DNA of 34,328 bases from NCBI GenBank assembly GCA_016870475.1, contig VGBO01000024.1:1-34328 (forward strand). Reading direction: 5' to 3'. The notes beneath the pieces are model-generated. The model saw only the letters and a list, made by a program, of their open reading frames with translations, was not told where the DNA came from and made no database searches. This document shows, piece after piece, positions 22,818 to 31,090 of the stretch (position 1 is the first letter of the stretch; each line of letters begins with the position of its first letter). A program made the position numbers and the translations under genes. The stretch comes from Actinomycetota bacterium (GTDB lineage: Bacteria; Actinomycetota; Acidimicrobiia; Acidimicrobiales; CAIXPF01).

Positions 22818-23980
22818 GGTGCGACCTCCCGCAGACGGTCGACTGCGGCGGCGAACACCTCGACCGCCCGGTCGCAGTCGGCCGTCGTCGTGCCGTGGCC
22901 GAGACTGAACCGCAGCGCCCCCCGACCGAGGTCCGGATCGACACCCATCGCGTCGACCACGTGGGATCGGCGCCGGGCCCCGCTCTGGCACGACGACCCT
23001 GCGGACGCCCGGACCCCGCCCTCGTCGAGCAGGAACAGAAGCGGTTCGCTGTCGACCCCGCGCACGCAGACGTGCAACGTCCCCGCCACCCGCTCCGCCG
23101 TCGGGCCGAGCGTCGGAACGACCCCGGGCACCGCGAGGACCCCGGCCGCGAGCCGGTCACGGAGCCCCTCGACCCGCGCCACGGTGTCGGTGCGGTCGGC
23201 CGCGGTCGCCGACGCTGCGGCCGCGGCCGCGGCGATCCCCGCCACGTTCGGCGTGCCGGCGCGCCGGCCGCGCTCCTGGGTGCCGCCGACCAGTCGGGCG
23301 GCGAGGCGGACCCCGTCGCGCACCACGAGCACCCCGACGCCCTGCGGCCCGCCGAACTTGTGGGCACTCACGGTGACGAGGTCGGCCGAGGCCGTCGTGC
23401 GGGCGACGTCGGTCCAACAGAACGCCGCCACCGCGTCGACGTGGACGACGGCCCCGGGGGCGTGCTCCCGGACCACAGCGACGAGGTCCTCGACGGGCTG
23501 ACGGACCCCGGTCTCGTTGTTCACGGCGAGGATCGACACCACGGCGACCGGGCCCGCCGCGGCGGCCGACCGCAGCCCTTCGGCGAGCACGTCCGGGCGC
23601 ACCACGCCGTCCCGGTCGACCGGCACGGTCATCCCGCCGCGTGCGAGGACCGGGTCGAGGACCGCATGGTGTTCGACGGCCGAGCACACGGCGAACGCTC
23701 CCGGTGCCGCCGCGTCGAGCACCCCCTGCACCGCGAGGTCGTCGGCCTCGGTGCCCCCCGACGTGAACACGACCGCCCCCGGGTCACAGCCCAGCAGCTC
23801 GGCGAAGGTGTCCCGGGCGTCATCGAGGACCCGGCGGGCGGTCCGGGCGTCGCGGTGGGACCCGGAGGGGTTCCCGACATGCGTCGCCCACCGCTGCCAG
23901 GCCTGCGCCGCTTCGGGTCGGAGCGGCGCGGTCGCCGACCAGTCGAGGTAGACGGTCTCCGCAGCCGCCGTGCGTGTCAC
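22814..23980 (-). CDS. Cysteine desulfurase (IscS/NifS family)
   Basis: A 388-residue PLP enzyme that takes sulfur from cysteine as a persulfide. It shows VYLDWSATAPLRP at the front (the usual form is YLDNAATTP), EHHAVLDP, the PLP lysine Lys208 in SAHKFGG and the active cysteine Cys331 in SSCQSG. The gene is directly coupled to mnmA, so tRNA thiolation is its likely main role, while Fe-S cluster supply is possible too. Start GTG 23980 lies 7 nt after TAACCT. It is divergent from the methyltransferase at 24036, with the two -10 hexamers only 11 bp apart. Confidence 0.95.
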   Translation of the reverse strand: MTRTAAAETVYLDWSATAPLRPEAAQAWQRWATHVGNPSGSHRDARTARRVLDDARDTFAELLGCDPGAVVFTSGGTEADDLAVQGVLDAAAPGAFAVCSAVEHHAVLDPVLARGGMTVPVDRDGVVRPDVLAEGLRSAAAAGPVAVVSILAVNNETGVRQPVEDLVAVVREHAPGAVVHVDAVAAFCWTDVARTTASADLVTVSAHKFGGPQGVGVLVVRDGVRLAARLVGGTQERGRRAGTPNVAGIAAAAAAASATAADRTDTVARVEGLRDRLAAGVLAVPGVVPTLGPTAERVAGTLHVCVRGVDSEPLLFLLDEGGVRASAGSSCQSGARRRSHVVDAMGVDPDLGRGALRFSLGHGTTTADCDRAVEVFAAAVDRLREVAP

Positions 23981-23987
23981 CCGGGTG

Positions 23988-23993
23988 AGGTTA
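23988..23993 (-). promoter_or_regulatory. Leaderless -10 hexamer of the desulfurase-mnmA operon
   Basis: TAACCT on the minus strand, 7 nt before the GTG at 23980; no Shine-Dalgarno. It is back to back with the hexamer at 24005. Confidence 0.5.
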
Positions 23994-24004
23994 CCGGCGA
24001 CCGG

Positions 24005-24010
24005 TACGAT
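24005..24010 (+). promoter_or_regulatory. -10 hexamer of the methyltransferase gene at 24036
   Basis: TACGAT, predicting a leader of about 19 nt that holds GGGGAG at 24024-24029 ahead of the GTG at 24036. Confidence 0.4.
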
Positions 24011-24035
24011 CGCCCGGGCCGACGGGGAGCGCGAC

Positions 24036-24800
24036 GTGCAGGGGTACCGACCGGACAGCTACGGCGACGGGTTCGCCGACGTGTACGACGACTGGTACGG
24101 GGACCTGCCCGGCCTGCACGACACCGTCCGCACCGTGCACCGACTCGCCGCCGGCGGCCCGATCCTCGAGCTCGGCTGCGGCACCGGGCGCCTCGCCGTC
24201 CCCCTCGCGCACCTCGGTGCCGAGGTCCATGGCCTCGACGCGTCGGCCGCGATGCTCGACCGCCTCCGCGCCAAGCCCGGTGGCGACAGGGTGACCGTGC
24301 ACGCCGGCGACATGGCCGAGGTCGAGGTGGGCGCCGCCGGCCCGTTCACGGTGGTGTTCATCGCGTTCAACACCCTGTTCAACCTGCCGTCGGAGGACCT
24401 GCAGCGGCGCTGCTTCGACCGTGTCGCCCGCCACCTCGCCCCCGGCGGGTGCTTCGTCGTGGAGTGCTTCGTGCCCGGCGACCCCCCCGAGACCGTCCGC
24501 GACGCGGTCGAGGTGCACACCCTCGATGCGGCACGGGTGGTGCTGCGGATCAGCCGTCAGGACCCGGACGCGTCGACGTTGAGCGGCCAGCACGTCGAGT
24601 TCACCGAGGCCGGTGGGGTCCGACTCCGCCCCTGGCACCTTCGCTACGGGACACCGGAGGACCTCGACCGGTTCGCCGCCGCCGCCGGCATGCACCTCGA
24701 GGAGCGCTGGGCGGACTGGACCGGCCGCCCCTTCGACGACGAGTCGACCGCACACGTGAGCATGTACCGCGCTGGACCGGCGCCCCGCCCGGCGGAGTAG
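24036..24800 (+). CDS. Class I SAM-dependent methyltransferase
   Basis: A 254-residue protein with a Rossmann methyltransferase core: ILELGCGTGRLAVPLA (motif I), EVHGLDASAAMLDRLR (motif II) and FIAFNTLFNL plus LAPGGCFVVECF later. The N-terminus, with an F-A-D-V-Y-D-D-W-Y pattern, is typical of the small-molecule methyltransferase type. The substrate is unknown. I chose the GTG at 24036 because GGGGAG lies 6 nt upstream; the open frame back to 23970 would run through the promoter of the divergent desulfurase gene. Its TAG stop is the first half of the galT -10 hexamer. Confidence 0.85.
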   Translation: MQGYRPDSYGDGFADVYDDWYGDLPGLHDTVRTVHRLAAGGPILELGCGTGRLAVPLAHLGAEVHGLDASAAMLDRLRAKPGGDRVTVHAGDMAEVEVGAAGPFTVVFIAFNTLFNLPSEDLQRRCFDRVARHLAPGGCFVVECFVPGDPPETVRDAVEVHTLDAARVVLRISRQDPDASTLSGQHVEFTEAGGVRLRPWHLRYGTPEDLDRFAAAAGMHLEERWADWTGRPFDDESTAHVSMYRAGPAPRPAE

Positions 24801-24803
24801 CGT
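24798..24803 (+). promoter_or_regulatory. Leaderless -10 hexamer of galT fused to a stop codon
   Basis: TAGCGT: bases 24798-24800 are the TAG stop of the methyltransferase gene and the hexamer ends 9 nt before the galT ATG at 24813. GGAG at 24794 is too far from the ATG to serve as a ribosome-binding site. Confidence 0.45.
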
Positions 24804-24812
24804 GCGCTGCCG

Positions 24813-25817
24813 ATGACGGAGCTTCGGCACAACCCGCTCTCGGGCCGCTGGGTGACCATCGCCGGGGAGCGAGCGCACCGACCCTCGGACTTCGTCCCGC
24901 GCCGCCTGCCGGTAGAGGCCGAGCCGAACCGGCCCTGCCCGTTCTGCCCCGGGAGCGAGGAGGCGACCCCGCCGGCGCTCGAGACCTACGGGCCGCAGGG
25001 ACGGTGGCTGGTCCGGGTCGTGCCGAACCTGTACCCGGCGTTCGCCGGCTCCGGTCCGTTGCAGGTCGCCTGCCACGGTCCGCTGCACCGCAGCGCGCCG
25101 GCGACGGGGATCCACGAGGTCCTGATCTTCAGCCCTCACCACCGGCTGAGCTGGGCCGACCTGTCCGACGCGCAGGCCGGCCTCGTCATGGCGGCGATCC
25201 GGGACCGCATTGAGGACCACCGGTCCACCGCCGGCGTCGAGTACACGCAGGTGATCGTGAACCACGGGCGCGAGGCCGGTGCCTCCCTCGAACATCCCCA
25301 CGGCCAGCTCCTCGGCATCCCCTTCGTGCCGGGCGAACTCGACGAGGAGCTCCGCGCGTTCCGCGCCTTCGCCAAGGAGAACGACGGGGCACCGCTGCTC
25401 GACACGGTCGTCGCGGACGAGCTCGCCGCCGGACAGCGGATCGTCGTCGAGGACGAACGGGCCGTGGCGATCGCGCCGTACTGGAGCGGAACGCCCTACG
25501 AGCTGCTCGTCGTCCCGCGCCGGGCGCGGGCCCGGCTCGACGAGGCCGCCCCCGGTGACCTCGCCGCGGTCGCCCGGGTGTTGCGGGCCTCGCTCGGGCG
25601 CTTGCGCGCGCTCCTCGGCGACGTGGCCTACAACCTGGTGTTCCACACCGCACCACACCGTCAGGTCGGACCCGACGACGAGCGGCTGTTCAGCTGGCAC
25701 GTCCACGTGCTCCCGCGCACGACCACGGCCGCGGGGTTCGAGCAGGGCACCGGCGTGCGGATCAACGTCGTCCCCCCCGAACGCGCCGCACTCGAACTCG
25801 GCGAGGTCGGCGACTGA
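24813..25817 (+). CDS. galT: Galactose-1-phosphate uridylyltransferase
   Basis: A 334-residue HIT-superfamily nucleotidyltransferase. It starts LRHNPLSGRWVTIAGERAHRP, has CPFCPG as a zinc-type pair near residue 45, and the active-site His161-Pro-His163 in EHPHGQ; the nucleophile is the second histidine of that motif. A C-terminal FSWHVHVLPR strand completes the fold. GalT swaps UMP between UDP-glucose and galactose-1-phosphate in the Leloir route. No galK or galE is adjacent, so another hexose-1-phosphate substrate is possible. Its promoter seems to begin in the stop codon of the preceding gene. It converges on the thioesterase gene through an eight-pair hairpin. Confidence 0.88.
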   Translation: MTELRHNPLSGRWVTIAGERAHRPSDFVPRRLPVEAEPNRPCPFCPGSEEATPPALETYGPQGRWLVRVVPNLYPAFAGSGPLQVACHGPLHRSAPATGIHEVLIFSPHHRLSWADLSDAQAGLVMAAIRDRIEDHRSTAGVEYTQVIVNHGREAGASLEHPHGQLLGIPFVPGELDEELRAFRAFAKENDGAPLLDTVVADELAAGQRIVVEDERAVAIAPYWSGTPYELLVVPRRARARLDEAAPGDLAAVARVLRASLGRLRALLGDVAYNLVFHTAPHRQVGPDDERLFSWHVHVLPRTTTAAGFEQGTGVRINVVPPERAALELGEVGD

Positions 25818-25832
25818 ACGTCGTACCGGCGG

Positions 25833-25852
25833 TCGACGGCCTCAGCCGTCGA
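25833..25852. terminator. Hairpin between galT and the thioesterase gene
   Basis: TCGACGGC-CTCA-GCCGTCGA: eight perfect pairs around a four-base loop holding the thioesterase stop. It lies 15 nt past the galT stop and works on both strands. There is no T-tract. It is the best terminator candidate in the window. Confidence 0.5.
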
Positions 25853-26261
25853 GCACCCGCCAGCGCGCCCGGGCGGTGGTGCAGATGCCGACGTCGTCGG
25901 AGAGCGTCGCCTCCACGACGTAGTGCGGAGGGGACTCCTCGACGACACGCGCCTCGACGGTGAGCACGATCTCGGTCCGTGCGGCACGCCGGAACCGCAC
26001 CTGCAGCTCAGCGGTTGCGCAGGCGAGGGGTGGTGGCAGCAGCAGACCGAGCGCCGCACCCATCACCTCGTCGAGGACCGCTGCCTGGATGCCGCCGTGC
26101 ACCGTGTGCTCCCGGCCGCACTGGTGCTCAGGCGCCCGGTAGGTCGACCGGACCGTCCGTTCGTCGAGAGGTTCGAACCGGAGCTGCAGCCCCGTGTGGT
26201 TGTGCGGACTGCACCCCCAGCACGTGTTGGCCGGATCGGCGGGGTCGACGGTCTGGCGCAC
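25842..26261 (-). CDS. PaaI-type hotdog-fold thioesterase
   Basis: A 139-residue hotdog protein. It opens with the C-W-G-C-S-P-H-N-H-T-G-L signature common in actinobacterial PaaI-like proteins and has the active-site loop HTVHGGIQAAVLDEVMG with His55. Such enzymes hydrolyse acyl-CoA thioesters, possibly clearing stalled CoA intermediates. The substrate is unknown. The GTG at 26261 lies 7 nt after TAGGGT, whose first three bases are the TAG stop of the rhomboid gene, so it probably has its own leaderless promoter inside the glucan operon. An open frame upstream to 26375 is inside the rhomboid gene and not used. Confidence 0.87.
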   Translation of the reverse strand: MRQTVDPADPANTCWGCSPHNHTGLQLRFEPLDERTVRSTYRAPEHQCGREHTVHGGIQAAVLDEVMGAALGLLLPPPLACATAELQVRFRRAARTEIVLTVEARVVEESPPHYVVEATLSDDVGICTTARARWRVLDG

Positions 26262-26268
26262 GACGCGG

Positions 26269-26274
26269 ACCCTA
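26269..26274 (-). promoter_or_regulatory. Leaderless -10 hexamer fused to the rhomboid stop codon
   Basis: TAGGGT on the minus strand: bases 26274-26272 are the rhomboid TAG stop; the hexamer ends 7 nt before the thioesterase GTG at 26261. It equals the hexamer of the glgP gene, with the same spacing. Confidence 0.5.
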
Positions 26275-27108
26275 CCGGGCGAGGGCGAGGAGCACCGCGC
26301 CGCCGAACGCCGCCACTGCGACGGCGACGGCGACGACCACACCCCCGGTGCGCCCGTCCCGCGCCGCCGGCACACCGAGCGACGCCCCGACGAGCGCCCC
26401 GCCGGCCAGACCCCCGAGGTGGCCGCCGATGGAGATACCCGGCACGACGAAGGTGATGACGAGGTTCAGCGCGAGCACCCCGCCGAGACCGCCGTCGAAA
26501 GGGTTGCCGCCCGCCCGCCACTGCAGCACGGCGAGCGCGCCGAACAGGCCGAACACCGCGCCGGACGCGCCGACCGTCGGGGCGTAGGGCGACGTGAGCA
26601 GCACGCCGAAGGACCCCGTGCACAGCGACGCGCCGTAGAGCGCGGCGAACGCCGGCCGGCCGATCACCGACTCGAGGACCCGCCCGAGGTTCGCGAGCGC
26701 CACCATGTTGAAAGCGAGGTGGAGGATCCCGGCGTGGAGGAACCCGGCGGTGACGATCCGCCACCACTCCCCCGCAGCGACGCCCACCTCGGCACCGGCG
26801 GCCGGGTCGTACAGCCGGGCGAAGAGTGACCCGTCGGGCAGCGACGGCACGGCGAGGACCGCCGCGAAGACGACGACGTTCACGACGACGAGCGCCCGGG
26901 TCACCGCGCCCATGGCACCGGGTCGGGCCGCCGCCCAACGGCGGGCGGGCTGCACGACGGTGGTCGCCGCCGCCCCGGCGCAGGACGGGCAGTGGAACCC
27001 GACCGAGGCGGACCGCATGCAGTCGGGGCACACCGGGCGTTCACAACGCTGGCAGGCGACCGCGGCACGGACGGCGGGATGGCGGTGGCAGGTCGCGTCG
27101 GGGTTCAC
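26272..27108 (-). CDS. Rhomboid family intramembrane serine protease with N-terminal zinc-finger-like domain
   Basis: A 278-residue protein. The first 40 residues hold a Cys/His-rich segment (CHRHP, CQRC, CPDC, HCPSC) resembling a small B-box or zinc ribbon. After a basic stretch come about six membrane helices with the rhomboid dyad: Ser182 in GASGAVFG and His230 in GGHLGG. Rhomboids cut membrane proteins within the bilayer. The GTG at 27108 overlaps the glgB stop by GTGA with GGAGGAGG just ahead, so it is coupled to glgB although no functional reason is obvious. Its TAG stop starts the promoter of the next gene. Confidence 0.9.
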   Translation of the reverse strand: MNPDATCHRHPAVRAAVACQRCERPVCPDCMRSASVGFHCPSCAGAAATTVVQPARRWAAARPGAMGAVTRALVVVNVVVFAAVLAVPSLPDGSLFARLYDPAAGAEVGVAAGEWWRIVTAGFLHAGILHLAFNMVALANLGRVLESVIGRPAFAALYGASLCTGSFGVLLTSPYAPTVGASGAVFGLFGALAVLQWRAGGNPFDGGLGGVLALNLVITFVVPGISIGGHLGGLAGGALVGASLGVPAARDGRTGGVVVAVAVAVAAFGGAVLLALAR

Positions 27109-29318
27109 GCGACCTCCTCCGGAGCGAACCAGGTCACGGCGAGCGGCGGCACGTCCACGACGATCGACGCCGGACAACCCTGCCAGGGGACGTCCTCGGC
27201 GACCGCGACGCCGTCGGACCCGGCGACGGGACGCCCGGTGCCGCCGAAGCGGACGTCGTCGGTGCCGAGCACCGGCACCCATCGCCCTCCGGTGGGGACC
27301 CCGACCCGGCGTCCGTCCCGTGGGACGGGGGTGAAGTTCGCGACCGTCACGACGTGGGTCGGGCGGGCGGCGTGAGCGTCGGAACGAAGGAACGCGAACA
27401 CCGAGCTCTCCCGGTCCTCGACGTCGAGCCAGCGGAACCCGGCCGGGTCGTCGTCACCCCGCCACAGCGCCGGGTGGGTGGCATGGACCGCGTTCAGCTC
27501 GGCGACGAGTGCGGCGACCCCCAGGTGGGCGGGGTCGTCGAGCAGGTGCCAGCCGAGGGTGCCGGACTCGTCCCATTCCCACGGCTGGGCGAGCTCCCCG
27601 CCCATGAACAGCAGCGGTGCGCCGGGGTGCGCCCACATCCAACCGTAGAGCGCCCGCAGGGTCGCGAACCGCTGCCAGTCGTCGCCCGGCATCCGGCCGA
27701 GGAGGGACCCCTTGCCGTGCACCACCTCGTCGTGGCCGAGCGGAAGGACGAACCGTTCCTCCCACGCGTACCAGAGCCCGAAGGTCAACAGGTCGTGGTG
27801 GTGGCGCCGGTGCAGGGGGTCCTCACCCGTGTACCGGAGCGTGTCGTGCATCCACCCGAGGTTCCACTTCCGGTCGAAGCCGAGACCGCCGTCGGCGGGA
27901 GCGCCCGTCACCCGGGGCCAGGCCGTGGACTCCTCGGCGACGGTGAGCACCCCGGGGTGGTGCGCATGCACGGAGTCGTTGAGTTCCCGGAGGAAGGCGA
28001 CCGCCTCGAGGTTCTCCCGGCCGCCATGCTCGTTCGGCGCCCAGGCGCCGTGCGGCCGCGAGTAGTCGAGGTAGAGCATCGAGGCGACGGCGTCGACCCG
28101 GATCCCGTCGACGTGGAACTCCTCGACCCAGTAGCGGGCGTTCGCTACGAGGAAGTTCCGCACCTCCGGCCGGCCGTAGTCGAAGGTGAGCGTCCCCCAG
28201 TCGGGGTGGTCCGCCCGTCGTGGGTCGGGATGCTCATAGAGCGGCGTCCCGTCGAAGCGGGCGAGCGCGTGGGCGTCACGCGGGAAGTGCGCCGGGACCC
28301 AGTCGAGGAGCACCCCGATCCCCCGCCGGTGCAGCGTGTCGACGAGGTGCCGCAGATCGTCCGGGCTCCCGTAGCGGGCGGCCGGGGCGTAGTAGCCGGT
28401 GACCTGGTAGCCCCAGGACCCGCCGTAGGGGTGCTCGGCGACCGGGAGGAGCTCCACGTGGGTGAACCCGAGCGCCTCGACGTGGTCGGCGAGCCGGTCG
28501 GCGACGTCGCTGAACCCGCACGGCCCGTTGCCGTCCGGGCGGTCGGGGCACCACGAACCGAGGTGCACCTCGTAGATCGCGAGCCGGTCGTCGGCTCGGC
28601 GCACGGCGCGCGCCGCAAGCCATTCGGCGTCGCCCCACGGGAAGGGGGTGGCGTCGAGAACGACGGACGCCGTGCCCGGGGCCGCCTCCGCACGACGGGC
28701 GACCGGGTCGGCGCGGAGGTCGAGTCGACCGGCTGCGTCGACGAGCTCGTACTTGTAGCGGGTCCCCGCCGGGAGCAACGGGACGAAGATCTCCCAGAAC
28801 CCCGACGCGCCGAGGTTCCGCATCGGGTGGCGCCGCCCGTCCCACCCGTTGTGGTCGCCGACGACCCGGACCGCCCGGGCGTTCGGCGCCCACACCGAGA
28901 ACGCCACCCCCTCGACCCCCTCGTGGCGGATCGGCCGGGCGCCGAGCACCTCCCACAGCCGCTCGTGCCGGCCCTCGCGCAGCAGGTACAGGTCGAGGTC
29001 GCCGAGCGTGGGCGGGAACCGGTACGGGTCGCCCTCGTTCGCCCGGCTGCCATCGGCGAAACGCCACTCGATCCGGTAGCCGCCCGTGGGTCGATCCTCG
29101 AGCACGAGCTCGAACAGGCCGTCGTCGTGCACCCGGCGCATCGTCCGCACCGCCCCGTCCGCGGCGACCGCCGCGCGCACCGCTGCGGGGTGACGGGCCC
29201 GGACGACCCAACCGCCGTCGTGCGGGTGGATCCCGAGCACGTGGTGGGGGTCGGTGTGCTCGCCGGCGAGGAGCGCGGCGAGCTCGCTCGGATCGCAGGT
29301 GGGACGGGCCGTTGCCAC
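27105..29318 (-). CDS. glgB: 1,4-alpha-glucan branching enzyme GlgB
   Basis: GlgB adds alpha-1,6 branches to glycogen. The 737-residue protein has an N-terminal carbohydrate-binding region (DPHHVLGIHPH, then a CBM48 domain with FSVWAPNARAVRVVGDHNGWDG), a GH13 barrel with the nucleophile Asp409 (GIRVDAVAS) and acid/base Glu462 (TVAEEST), and LPLGHDEVVHGKGSL with the third acid. Length and spacing are those of GlgB from other bacteria. The GTG at 29318 lies 9 nt after TACCGT. Frames extending upstream cover the treS gene in antigene phase and are not coding. It follows treS by 20 bp. Confidence 0.97.
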   Translation of the reverse strand: MATARPTCDPSELAALLAGEHTDPHHVLGIHPHDGGWVVRARHPAAVRAAVAADGAVRTMRRVHDDGLFELVLEDRPTGGYRIEWRFADGSRANEGDPYRFPPTLGDLDLYLLREGRHERLWEVLGARPIRHEGVEGVAFSVWAPNARAVRVVGDHNGWDGRRHPMRNLGASGFWEIFVPLLPAGTRYKYELVDAAGRLDLRADPVARRAEAAPGTASVVLDATPFPWGDAEWLAARAVRRADDRLAIYEVHLGSWCPDRPDGNGPCGFSDVADRLADHVEALGFTHVELLPVAEHPYGGSWGYQVTGYYAPAARYGSPDDLRHLVDTLHRRGIGVLLDWVPAHFPRDAHALARFDGTPLYEHPDPRRADHPDWGTLTFDYGRPEVRNFLVANARYWVEEFHVDGIRVDAVASMLYLDYSRPHGAWAPNEHGGRENLEAVAFLRELNDSVHAHHPGVLTVAEESTAWPRVTGAPADGGLGFDRKWNLGWMHDTLRYTGEDPLHRRHHHDLLTFGLWYAWEERFVLPLGHDEVVHGKGSLLGRMPGDDWQRFATLRALYGWMWAHPGAPLLFMGGELAQPWEWDESGTLGWHLLDDPAHLGVAALVAELNAVHATHPALWRGDDDPAGFRWLDVEDRESSVFAFLRSDAHAARPTHVVTVANFTPVPRDGRRVGVPTGGRWVPVLGTDDVRFGGTGRPVAGSDGVAVAEDVPWQGCPASIVVDVPPLAVTWFAPEEVA

Positions 29319-29327
29319 AGCGGGACC

Positions 29328-29333
29328 ACGGTA
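29328..29333 (-). promoter_or_regulatory. Leaderless -10 hexamer of glgB
   Basis: TACCGT on the minus strand, 9 nt before the GTG at 29318 and only 5 nt after the treS stop, allowing glgB-rhomboid expression apart from treS. Confidence 0.45.
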
Positions 29334-29338
29334 CCGAC

Positions 29339-31039
29339 TCACCCCGACGTGACCGACGCCTCCTCGTCGAGGGAGAACCAGAAGAAGCCGTACGGCGGCA
29401 ACGTCACCGAGTAGGGCACGTCCGTGACCTCGGGGAACCGGGCGGCGCCGGGCAGGGCCACGGGGACCCGGCCGGCATGGTGGGCGAGGTCGAGCAACGC
29501 CGGCTGCGAGCGACCGGACAGGTTGTTCACGCAGAGCACGGTCACCGGCCCCCCGTGGGCGCCCTCCTGCCCGACCGCCGCATGGCGCAGGAACGCGAAC
29601 ACCGCCGGGTTCGGGGCATCGAGCACCTCGAAGCGACCGGTGCCGAACACGGGGGTGTCGCGTCGCACGGCGAGCATCGACCGCAACCAGTGCAGGAACG
29701 ACCCGCGGTCGCGGCGCTGCGCCTCCACGTTCACGCGCTGGTACCCGTAGACGGGATCTATGAGCACCGGCAGGTAGAGCTGCGCGAAGTCCGCCGTGGA
29801 GAACCCGCCGTTGCGGTCGGGCGTCCACTGCATCGGGGTGCGCACCGCGTCGCGGTCCCCGAGGTAGATGTTGTCGCCCATCCCGATCTCGTCGCCGTAG
29901 TACACGACCGGGGTCCCCGGGAGCGACAGCAGGAGGGCGTGGAACAGCTCGGCGAGGCGGCGGTCGTTGTCGATGAGGGGGAACAGCCGCCGGGCGATGC
30001 CGATGTTCCGCTTCATCTTCGGGTCGGTGGCGAACTCGGCGTAGAGCTCGTCCCGCTCCTCGTCGGAGACCATCTCGAGGGTGAGCTCGTCGTGGTTCCG
30101 CAGGAACAGGCCCCACTGGCACCCCTCCGGCAGATCCGGCGTCTGGCGCAGGATGTCGGTGATGGGGTGACGGGACTCGCGCCGGGCGGCCATGAACATG
30201 CGGGGCATCAGCGGGAAGTGGAACGCCATGTGGCACTCGTCGCCGTCACCGAGGTACTCCACGACGTCCGCAGGCCACTGGTTGGCCTCGGCGAGCAGCA
30301 CGCGACCGGGGAAGGACCGGTCGACCTCACGCCGCAGCCGCCGCAGGAACGCGTGCATCTCGGCGAGGTTCTCGCAGTTCGTACCCTCCCGTTCGTAGAG
30401 GTAGGGGACCGCGTCGAGTCGGAAGCCGTCGAGGCCGAGCCGCAACCAGTGGCGGACCACGTCGAGCATGGCCTCGCCGACGTCGGGGTTGTCGTAGTTG
30501 AGGTCCGGCTGGTGGTGGAAGAACCGCTGCCAGCAGTACTGGCCCCGCGCTGAGTCGAACGTCCAGTTCGACGTCTCCGTGTCGGTGAAGATCACCCGGG
30601 CGTCGGGGTACCCGGCGTCGTCGTCCCGCCACACGTCCCAGTCCGCCCGCGGGTTCGTGCGATCGAGCCGCGACTCCTTGAACCACGGGTGCTGGTCGGA
30701 CGTGTGGTTCATCACGAGGTCGGCGATGATCCGGATCCCGCGCCGGTGCGCCTCCTCGATGAGGTCCACGAGTTCGTCGAGGATCCCGTAGCGCGGGTGG
30801 ACGGTGAAGAAGTCGGAGATGTCGTACCCGTCGTCGCGTAGCGGCGACGCGTAGAACGGGCGCAACCAGAGGCAGTCCGCGCCGAGCCACTCGAGGTGGT
30901 CCAGCTTGCCGATGAGGCCCCGCATGTCGCCCGTGCCGTCGCCGGACGCGTCGTGGAACCCCGGCGCGGACACCTCGTAGACGACGGCCCGTCGGTACCA
31001 GGTCAGGTCGGTGGGGTCGGGAAGTCGCCCGGGCACCAT
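29339..31039 (-). CDS. treS: Trehalose synthase TreS (maltose alpha-D-glucosyltransferase)
   Basis: TreS interconverts maltose and trehalose. The 566-residue GH13 enzyme begins with WYRRAVVYEVSAPGFHDASGDGTGD and carries the nucleophile Asp209 (GFRLDAVPY), acid/base Glu251 (LLAEANQWP) and FLRNHDE. It ends without a fused maltokinase, and no mak/pep2 or glgE lies within this window. The ATG at 31039 is chosen because it gives the family N-terminus; a TATCGG at 31054-31049, 9 nt upstream, is a weak leaderless-type match. Together with glgB and the divergent glgP it forms a glucan/trehalose locus: GlgP can release glucose-1-phosphate from glycogen while TreS links maltose to trehalose. Confidence 0.95.
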   Translation of the reverse strand: MVPGRLPDPTDLTWYRRAVVYEVSAPGFHDASGDGTGDMRGLIGKLDHLEWLGADCLWLRPFYASPLRDDGYDISDFFTVHPRYGILDELVDLIEEAHRRGIRIIADLVMNHTSDQHPWFKESRLDRTNPRADWDVWRDDDAGYPDARVIFTDTETSNWTFDSARGQYCWQRFFHHQPDLNYDNPDVGEAMLDVVRHWLRLGLDGFRLDAVPYLYEREGTNCENLAEMHAFLRRLRREVDRSFPGRVLLAEANQWPADVVEYLGDGDECHMAFHFPLMPRMFMAARRESRHPITDILRQTPDLPEGCQWGLFLRNHDELTLEMVSDEERDELYAEFATDPKMKRNIGIARRLFPLIDNDRRLAELFHALLLSLPGTPVVYYGDEIGMGDNIYLGDRDAVRTPMQWTPDRNGGFSTADFAQLYLPVLIDPVYGYQRVNVEAQRRDRGSFLHWLRSMLAVRRDTPVFGTGRFEVLDAPNPAVFAFLRHAAVGQEGAHGGPVTVLCVNNLSGRSQPALLDLAHHAGRVPVALPGAARFPEVTDVPYSVTLPPYGFFWFSLDEEASVTSG

Positions 31040-31077
31040 GCGGTGTACCCGATACCGGTGCGGCGAACCCTGCTCGG

Positions 31078-31083
31078 TAGGGT
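31078..31083 (+). promoter_or_regulatory. Leaderless -10 hexamer of the glucan phosphorylase gene
   Basis: TAGGGT, 7 nt before the GTG at 31091; no Shine-Dalgarno. Start codons of this gene and the divergent treS are 51 bp apart. Confidence 0.5.
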
Positions 31084-31090
31084 CGGTCGG

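Noticed and set aside
29319-30236. N-terminal extension of glgB into treS
   Set aside because: The extra residues are Arg/Pro-rich and overlap treS on the same strand; GTG 29318 with a -10 upstream gives a normal GlgB.
31049-31054. TATCGG as a leaderless treS promoter
   Set aside because: The spacing of 9 nt fits, but the sixth base is not T. It is noted in the treS entry and not listed as a feature.
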